Assembly (NCBI GenBank): GCA_937942405.1
Contig: CALDEN010000337.1
Coordinates: 1 to 6,143, forward strand
Source: an uncultured Saprospiraceae bacterium
GTDB lineage: Bacteria > Bacteroidota > Bacteroidia > Chitinophagales > Saprospiraceae
Length of the DNA stretch: 6,143 nucleotides
Direction of reading: 5' to 3'
Part shown: positions 1 to 4,247 of the stretch, piece by piece
How positions within the stretch are numbered: the first letter of the stretch is position 1
Layout: the number at the start of each line of letters is the position of its first letter
Notes under the pieces: generated by a model
Seen by the model: only the letters and a program-made list of their open reading frames with translations
Database searches by the model: none
Told to the model about the DNA's origin: nothing
Program-made: the position numbers and the translations under genes

Positions 1-123
1 GACACTGCTGAAGTGTTAATGCCTGAGGTAATGACTAAGTATTACAGTACTTTTAAGATAAAACTAAGTTATCAACTCGTCTCTGCCCAAGACGGCCTTA
101 AAGTGATCACTCATGATAAATAA
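1..123 (+). CDS. C-terminal end of an unrecognised upstream gene (5' partial)
   Basis: Frame 1 is open from the left edge to a TAA at 121-123 and gives 40 residues ending in VSAQDGLKVITHDK. The other two forward frames hit stops within the first 20 nt, so this is the only plausible coding frame. The residue mix is protein-like: alternating hydrophobic and polar residues (FKIKLSYQLV) suggest beta strands, with a charged tail. I do not recognise the family. Its last 11 nt overlap the ATG of the downstream S37 peptidase through the string ATGATAAATAA, which suggests one transcript and possible translational coupling. The reading frame is fairly secure, the function unknown. It could be a chance open frame, but the exact start/stop overlap argues against that. 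Confidence 0.6.
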   Translation, partial: DTAEVLMPEVMTKYYSTFKIKLSYQLVSAQDGLKVITHDK

Positions 124-1408
124 ACTATTCTTTATACTAATCGCTCAGCTGTTGCTAATAGGTAACCTATCTGCAAAAAAAGACATTCTATCATTACTCA
201 AAAAACATCTCCCCGATGCTCAAATTACAGAGCTAGAAACTTCTGATCATTTTAAGAAAGAACTGGAAATCCTGTTGCCTCAGCGATTAGATCATTTTGG
301 CAATAGCCAAGAAAAATTCCAGCAGCGTATCTTCTTATATCACTATGACTTTAAGGCTCCGGTGGTCTATGTTACAGAAGGCTACTCGGCCAGACAACGG
401 CATTATGAACTCAGTGAGATCCTGATGGCTAACCAGATAACCGTCGAGTATCGCTACTTCGGCAAGTCTAAACCTACTAATTACGATTACACGTACCTGA
501 CAAATGATCAAGCGATGGAAGACCTTCATCGTATCCGTAAACTGCTCGGCAAGATTTATAAAAAGGAATGGATAAGCACGGGAATCAGCAAGGGTGGGAC
601 CACCTGCCTCATCTATAAGTCAAAATATCCCAAGGATGTAAAAGTAGCTGTACCTTATGTAGCCCCTCTGGCCAAATCGCAAACCGACAAACGATGCGAT
701 GAGGCGATACTCAGCAACGGCACTCCTGAATGTCGGAAAAAACTCGAAGACTTTCAGCATCTCGCACTAGACCGCAGAGATCAGATGATTGCAAAGTTAG
801 ATTCTATGGCGATCACAGATTCCATCACATTTAATAGAATCGGAACCGCCGCAGCCTTTGAATATGCTGTGCTGGAATTTACGTTTTCGTTCTGGCAGTG
901 GGGTCATGATTGTGATGTCATAGGCACAGATATTTCGGTAGATTCCACTTTTAAGACCTTGAATAAGATCGTCGGTTTTGATTTTTATTCAGATGCCACT
1001 TGTGACTACTTCGAGCCGTCGTACTATCAGTTTTTAAAAGAAAATGGCTATTACAGTTTTATTCATGAGCCCTTTGCAGGAAAACTTAAAACACTGAAGA
1101 GGTATGACAACATCCCCTTCGGCCCACAGCATATGGAGCTCAGTATGGACCATGACTATCTCAAATATGTAAGAGTCTGGCTCTATAATAATGGGGATAA
1201 GATCATCCATATACAAGGAGCACTAGATCCTTGGGGAGCTTGCGGAATGATCGAAGTGGAAGGACAGGATGCATTACATATGACTAAGGAAGGAGGTGCT
1301 CATCGCACACGTATATCGAGTTTTGACAGAGAAGACCAGCAAATAATTTATGATACCTTAGATAGATGGCTTAAAGCCAAAGTACATCCTTTACAGACCA
1401 AGTCTTAA
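113..1408 (+). CDS. Secreted S37-family (PS-10 type) serine aminopeptidase
   Basis: This is a 431-residue alpha/beta-hydrolase peptidase of MEROPS family S37, whose founding member is the Streptomyces secreted tripeptidyl aminopeptidase PS-10. By family it should remove short peptides from the N termini of proteins or peptides outside the cytoplasm. A signal peptide is visible: Lys at position 4, a hydrophobic run over about residues 5-17, and a likely cut near LSA-KK (about residue 21). The catalytic triad can be read directly: Ser159 in TGISKGGTT, Asp372 in GALDPWGA and His397 in GGAHRTRI. QRLDHFG at about 57-63 and VEYRYFGKS at about 111-119 are further motifs shared by S28/S37 enzymes. 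Length is normal for the family and nothing is broken. The ATG at 113 is chosen because it opens directly into the signal peptide. It lies inside the end of the preceding gene, so expression probably depends on an upstream promoter. Substrate specificity cannot be read from sequence; S28 (Pro-X carboxypeptidase-like) is the main alternative family, but the SKGG elbow favours S37. Confidence 0.92.
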   Translation: MINKLFFILIAQLLLIGNLSAKKDILSLLKKHLPDAQITELETSDHFKKELEILLPQRLDHFGNSQEKFQQRIFLYHYDFKAPVVYVTEGYSARQRHYELSEILMANQITVEYRYFGKSKPTNYDYTYLTNDQAMEDLHRIRKLLGKIYKKEWISTGISKGGTTCLIYKSKYPKDVKVAVPYVAPLAKSQTDKRCDEAILSNGTPECRKKLEDFQHLALDRRDQMIAKLDSMAITDSITFNRIGTAAAFEYAVLEFTFSFWQWGHDCDVIGTDISVDSTFKTLNKIVGFDFYSDATCDYFEPSYYQFLKENGYYSFIHEPFAGKLKTLKRYDNIPFGPQHMELSMDHDYLKYVRVWLYNNGDKIIHIQGALDPWGACGMIEVEGQDALHMTKEGGAHRTRISSFDREDQQIIYDTLDRWLKAKVHPLQTKS

Positions 1409-1512
1409 AGGAGTAAAAAACAAATCCAATAATAAAATAGACAAAAGGAACTTTAATCGATTTTATTTTGATTTAAGTATAAACCATATATTGTCGTTCA
1501 ATTAAGAATATT
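1409..1512. other. AT-rich intergenic gap with weak inverted repeats and a possible promoter for the sigma factor
   Basis: This 104-nt gap separates the peptidase stop from the sigma-factor start. AATAAAAT at 1431-1438 is the exact reverse complement of ATTTTATT at 1460-1467, with a 21-nt loop. A second, imperfect pair (CTTTAATC at 1451-1458 and GATTTAAG at 1470-1477, one mismatch) overlaps it. Both are AT-only or nearly so and make weak stems, so a terminator call is not secure. For a promoter, TTTG at 1467-1470 and TATATTGT at 1487-1494 resemble the Bacteroidota -33/-7 pair (TTTG, TAnnTTTG), but the -7 match is imperfect and the 16-nt spacer is short. The gap probably holds the sigma gene's promoter, though I cannot pin it down. 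Confidence 0.3.
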
Positions 1513-2103
1513 TTGAGTAGTAACCCTGACCGCGATAGTAGGATTTTCGAAGAAGAACTTTTTCCACATATAGATGCACTGAAGACTTTTGCATTCCACC
1601 TCACGTATAATGATGCGGATGCCGACGATCTAGTACAAGAGACTTACATGAAAGCTCATCGATTTATAGATAAGTATGTGGAAGGGACCAATGCAAAGGC
1701 ATGGTTGTTCAAAATCCTGAAAAACGCATATATAAACGAGTATCGTAAAAAGAAAAAGCAGCCCTCTAGAGTAGATTTTGAGGACTTTATCAACTATCAC
1801 AATACTGAGGACGATCGAGTCACTGGATACATGGATCTCCGTGAAGAGATCTTTAAAAACATGATGGGCGACGAGGTAACACTGGCGGTAAATGCTCTTC
1901 CGATCGATTTTAGGACAGTGATCCTACTTTGTGACGTAGAAGGATTTACCTACGAGGAAATTTCAAAGATTATAGACGTCCCGATCGGAACGGTACGATC
2001 TAGACTCTTTAGAGCTCGGAATATGCTCAAGGAAAAACTGCAAGGTTATGCAGAAAACAAAGGTTTTAAGGATAAGCGAGGAGACAAAGAAGAAGAGGAA
2101 TAG
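1513..2103 (+). CDS. ECF-type RNA polymerase sigma factor (sigma-70 family), TTG start
   Basis: This 196-residue protein has the two-domain layout of extracytoplasmic-function sigma factors, which direct RNA polymerase to specific promoters. Region 2 spans about residues 17-82. It includes the core-binding stretch DADADDLVQETYMKA (34-48) and the -10-recognition and melting helices around KAWLFKILKNAYINEYRKKK (62-81). Region 4 spans about 121-176, with the helix-turn-helix FTYEEISKIIDVPIGTVRSR at 145-164, which reads the -35-side element. The motif set (PHIDALKTFAF, GTNAKAWLF, RKKKKQPSRVDFEDF) closely resembles a sigma factor I recall as widespread in Bacteroidota. TTG at 1513 is taken as the start: the frame closes upstream at TAA 1480-1482 with no ATG or GTG between, and the first internal Met (residue 46) lies inside region 2. 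The C terminus is short, charged and acidic (DKEEEE). A small anti-sigma candidate lies 111 nt downstream. Its regulon cannot be deduced. Confidence 0.93.
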   Translation: MSSNPDRDSRIFEEELFPHIDALKTFAFHLTYNDADADDLVQETYMKAHRFIDKYVEGTNAKAWLFKILKNAYINEYRKKKKQPSRVDFEDFINYHNTEDDRVTGYMDLREEIFKNMMGDEVTLAVNALPIDFRTVILLCDVEGFTYEEISKIIDVPIGTVRSRLFRARNMLKEKLQGYAENKGFKDKRGDKEEEE

Positions 2104-2214
2104 TAAAAATTATTTGCAAAAATATAAAGTGTTAAGCATGGCAGATAAAATTTATCTAATTTGCAAGCAGAAACACCAAGACTTGATTATCAAGCATTTA
2201 GATCTAATTGTATT
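2104..2214 (+). promoter_or_regulatory. Sigma/anti-sigma spacer with a 15-bp palindrome and a repeated ATTTGCAA
   Basis: The 111 nt between the sigma stop and the chosen anti-sigma ATG contain a palindrome at 2143-2157 (AGATAAA-A-TTTATCT, seven pairs around one central base). They also contain two direct copies of ATTTGCAA, at 2112-2119 and 2159-2166, whose starts are 47 nt apart. The first copy includes the 8-bp palindrome TTTGCAAA (2113-2120). The second copy overlaps a near-match to a Bacteroidota -7 box, TAATTTG at 2157-2163, one base short of TAnnTTTG, with no good -33 partner. The arrangement could be an operator or a second promoter that adjusts the anti-sigma dose. It could also be chance in AT-rich DNA. 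Confidence 0.3.
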
Positions 2215-2451
2215 ATGAGAAATCAAAAGCCAAACACAGAGCTAAGACAAAAAATCAATCTCTACCTCGACAATGCTCTAGGAGCACGAGAGCAGGAAGA
2301 CTTACTGGATACTGTAAATTCAGATCCACGAAGTAATCAGATTTTTGAAGCGGAACGTAACTCAAGAGACTATATCAAAAACAACGTCAAAAGGCAATCC
2401 GTGTCGCCAGATCTCATACAATCCATCAGAGATAATATCAGAATTAAGTAA
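2215..2451 (+). CDS. Small putative anti-sigma factor lacking the zinc ligands
   Basis: This 78-residue protein is predicted to be cytoplasmic and charged, with no signal peptide or membrane segment. Residues about 9-30 (ELRQKINLYLDNALGAREQEDL) match the first helix region of the short zf-HC2-like anti-sigma proteins that follow this sigma factor in many Bacteroidota. The C-terminal SVSPDLIQSIRDNI (62-75) matches the conserved tail I recall for them. Those relatives carry a CPxC pair that binds zinc; here the same place reads DPRS (37-40). From ATG 2215 the protein has no cysteine at all, so if it holds the sigma factor it does so without that zinc site. Position right after the sigma gene on the same strand supports the pairing. 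An in-frame TTG at 2161 would add 18 residues, including one Cys; ATG 2215 is preferred because the TTG lies inside a repeat and the conserved part begins after the ATG. The anti-sigma role is inferred from context and resemblance. Confidence 0.68.
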   Translation: MRNQKPNTELRQKINLYLDNALGAREQEDLLDTVNSDPRSNQIFEAERNSRDYIKNNVKRQSVSPDLIQSIRDNIRIK

Positions 2452-2477
2452 GCTCGAGCCTTACTAGTTTTCAGTTT

Positions 2478-2514
2478 TTAGGACACTGGCATCATGCCGG
2501 TGCAAAAGTCCTAA
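2478..2514 (+). other. Bulged stem-loop between the anti-sigma gene and prfA
   Basis: A 14-pair structure can be drawn. The outer stem TTAGGAC (2478-2484) pairs with GTCCTAA (2508-2514). The inner stem ACTGGCA (2485-2491) pairs with TGCCGGT (2495-2501), with one U-G pair and a TCA loop. A six-base bulge (GCAAAA, 2502-2507) lies on the 3' side. It begins 26 nt after the anti-sigma stop and ends before the prfA -7 box. It is therefore more likely a 3'-end or processing structure of the sigma/anti-sigma transcript than a prfA leader. No T-run follows directly (the nearest is at 2526-2530), so it is not a textbook intrinsic terminator. Confidence 0.5.
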
Positions 2515-2523
2515 TAGATATGC

Positions 2524-2531
2524 TATTTTTG
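2524..2531 (+). promoter_or_regulatory. Candidate prfA promoter, -7 box
   Basis: TATTTTTG is an exact match to the Bacteroidota -7 consensus TAnnTTTG and lies 25 nt before the prfA ATG, which would give a short leader of roughly 15-20 nt. No TTTG or TTG is visible at the expected -33 distance, so the call rests on one box. A second, imperfect box (TATATTTC, 2543-2550) lies too close to the ATG to be the better candidate. Confidence 0.45.
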
Positions 2532-2556
2532 CGGCCTACTTATATATTTCTAGACT

Positions 2557-3627
2557 ATGTTGGACAAATTACATTCTATTTACGAGCGTTATGTACATAT
2601 AGAGGAGCAGCTATCTAATCCAGAGGTCGTTACCGATATCAAAAAGTATACGAAGCTCAATAAAGAATATAAAGACCTACAAGAAATTGTAGAAGTCTAT
2701 CATACCTACAAAAACCTCAAAGGCAATATAGCTAATGCCAAAGAAATGCTCAAGGACGATGATCCAGAGATGAAAGAAATGGCTCGAGCAGAGCTCAATG
2801 AAGCAGAAGCTCAGATCCCCGCTCTAGACGAAAGAATAAAAATCCTCCTAATTCCTAAAGATCCAGAAGACTCTAAAGATGTCGTGTTTGAAATACGCTC
2901 GGGAGCAGGAGGAGATGAGGCCAGTATTTTTGCAGGTGATCTATATAAGATGTACTCTAAATACTTCGAAACCCAAAAATGGAAAGTAGAAGCCATAGAT
3001 ATAAATGAAGGCTCTGTAGGAGGCTACAACAAGATCGTATTAGAAGTAAGTGGTGATGATGTATTCGGTAAGCTGAAGTTTGAGTCAGGAGCACACCGGG
3101 TACAGCGAGTACCTAAGACAGAGTCACAAGGAAGAGTACACACCTCTGCCGCTACTGTAGTGGTCATGCCTAAGTTCGAGGCCGAAGACATCGACATAAA
3201 TAAAGCTGATCTACGTACAGATACCTTTAGAGCCAGTGGTGCAGGGGGACAGCACGTAAATAAGACAGAGTCTGGAGTGCGTTTTACACACCTCCCTACC
3301 GGAATCGTTGCAGAGAGTACCGACTCACGATCTCAACACAAAAACAGAGACATCGCGATGAACAGACTCTATGTCAAAATGAAAGAAGCTCAGGTAATCG
3401 CCAATAACCTAGAACAAAAGACAAAACGTAAGTCCCTAGTCGGTTCTGGAGACCGTTCTGATAAAATACGTACCTATAACTACCCTCAAAATAGACTAAC
3501 GGATCACCGTATTAACCTTACACTATATAGTCTAGATAAAGTCGTACAAGGTAATATCGAGGAAATCATCGAAGCCCTTCAGGTAGCAGAAAATGCTGAA
3601 AAAATGAAGGCTGGAGAGACTTTATAA
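2557..3627 (+). CDS. prfA: Peptide chain release factor 1 (RF1)
   Basis: RF1 recognises UAA and UAG stop codons in the ribosomal A site and triggers release of the finished protein. The 356-residue length is normal for full-length RF1. The N-terminal part, about residues 1-100, is helical and charged, as in domain 1. The codon-recognition domain holds the tripeptide PKT at 186-188 in RVQRVPKTESQGRVHTS; this is the PxT form of RF1, not the SPF of RF2. The catalytic loop SGAGGQHVNKTES contains GGQ at 230-232, whose Gln232 is the usual target of the PrmC methylase. TDHRINLTLYSLD at 315-327 is another conserved RF1 block. The ATG at 2557 opens directly into the conserved start MLDKL. No prmC is visible nearby, and no RF2-style programmed frameshift is expected or seen. 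Its promoter is probably the -7 box just upstream and its end the weak terminator just downstream, so it looks like a single-gene unit. Confidence 0.98.
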   Translation: MLDKLHSIYERYVHIEEQLSNPEVVTDIKKYTKLNKEYKDLQEIVEVYHTYKNLKGNIANAKEMLKDDDPEMKEMARAELNEAEAQIPALDERIKILLIPKDPEDSKDVVFEIRSGAGGDEASIFAGDLYKMYSKYFETQKWKVEAIDINEGSVGGYNKIVLEVSGDDVFGKLKFESGAHRVQRVPKTESQGRVHTSAATVVVMPKFEAEDIDINKADLRTDTFRASGAGGQHVNKTESGVRFTHLPTGIVAESTDSRSQHKNRDIAMNRLYVKMKEAQVIANNLEQKTKRKSLVGSGDRSDKIRTYNYPQNRLTDHRINLTLYSLDKVVQGNIEEIIEALQVAENAEKMKAGETL

Positions 3628-3654
3628 ATTTATTTTCGTCAAAGAGATATAATC

Positions 3655-3676
3655 TCATACTTAGGTATGATTTTTT
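3655..3676 (+). terminator. Weak intrinsic terminator after prfA
   Basis: TCATAC (3655-3660) pairs with GTATGA (3665-3670) around a TTAG loop and is followed at once by six T residues (3671-3676), 27 nt after the prfA stop. The stem is short and AT-rich, so it may be leaky. A second small hairpin, GAGAT-ATA-ATCTC at 3644-3656, shares its last two bases with this stem, so the full forms of the two exclude each other. Confidence 0.5.
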
Positions 3677-3720
3677 CACTAGCCCTTAGTGTCGAATCAT
3701 TATTCGTTTAAGCCAAAGAT

Positions 3721-4245
3721 ATGAGAGGGACTTTCAAGATTTTATTCTTTTTGATACTTTTTACACCTGTATCATCTTTTACACAATCTGTAAATCAGCA
3801 ATCATCATTAGATAAACAGTCTAAAATATACGCACAGTATTTAGACATGGCTCTCAGCAATTGGTGTGTATTCTTTGATAAAACGGGTCTAGATCCATTG
3901 GTCTATTCATCAGAATCCGCAGCTAAGCTAAGTGGCAAAGAATATTCTAAAGACATCCATAAAAAGCTGCTCTTAAATGCTCTCAAATGTGAATACGGGA
4001 CCAAAAGACTATCCTATATCGATGCTCTAATCGATAAAGAATTAGTAACAGATAAGGAAAGGAAGAATCTTCTGACCTATGCATTTATCTATACATTCAA
4101 CAACAAGGAAATAAACGGAAGTCATTCTAAATACAAAAAATCGCTAGATAAACTGCTCGTTAAGGAAGAATTTGAGAACTTAGAAAACGAGTCCAAAGGT
4201 CAATACGGAGAGCTTTTAAGTTTTGACCAGATATTCCAACCTTAG
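3721..4245 (+). CDS. Small secreted protein of unknown function
   Basis: I do not recognise a family for this 174-residue protein. It begins with a clear export signal: Arg2 and Lys6, then a hydrophobic run over about residues 7-20 (ILFFLILFTPVSSF), ending near TQS at 21-23. There is no Cys at that point, so it is not an obvious lipoprotein. The mature part is lysine-rich and probably mostly helical, with two cysteines (Cys49, Cys90) that could pair after export. No enzyme motif, repeat or further membrane segment is visible. The start is well fixed: an in-frame TAA at 3709-3711 is followed by ATG at 3721, which leads straight into the signal peptide. No good promoter box was found in the 93-nt upstream gap. 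The gene converges with the barrel-protein gene, with 2 nt between the stops, which gives no functional hint. Confidence 0.75.
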   Translation: MRGTFKILFFLILFTPVSSFTQSVNQQSSLDKQSKIYAQYLDMALSNWCVFFDKTGLDPLVYSSESAAKLSGKEYSKDIHKKLLLNALKCEYGTKRLSYIDALIDKELVTDKERKNLLTYAFIYTFNNKEINGSHSKYKKSLDKLLVKEEFENLENESKGQYGELLSFDQIFQP

Positions 4246-4247
4246 TA

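Noticed and set aside
335..529. Minus-strand open frame of 64 codons inside the S37 peptidase gene
   Set aside because: It lies wholly antisense to a well-supported coding region covering conserved peptidase motifs, and its translation shows no recognisable feature.
1034..1216. Minus-strand open frame of 60 codons inside the S37 peptidase gene
   Set aside because: Antisense shadow of the peptidase, with no domain or start context of its own.
1431..1467. Inverted repeat AATAAAAT/ATTTTATT as a terminator for the peptidase gene
   Set aside because: The stem has only A-T pairs and a 21-nt loop, and no clear T-run follows; such matches are expected by chance in AT-rich gaps.
2161..2214. TTG start at 2161 giving a 96-residue anti-sigma protein
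   Set aside because: The extra 18 residues precede the conserved part, and the TTG sits within the second ATTTGCAA repeat and a near -7 box. ATG 2215 is the simpler start, though the longer form cannot be excluded.
2811..2996. Minus-strand open frame of 61 codons inside prfA
   Set aside because: Antisense to the conserved RF1 coding sequence; no sign of a protein family.
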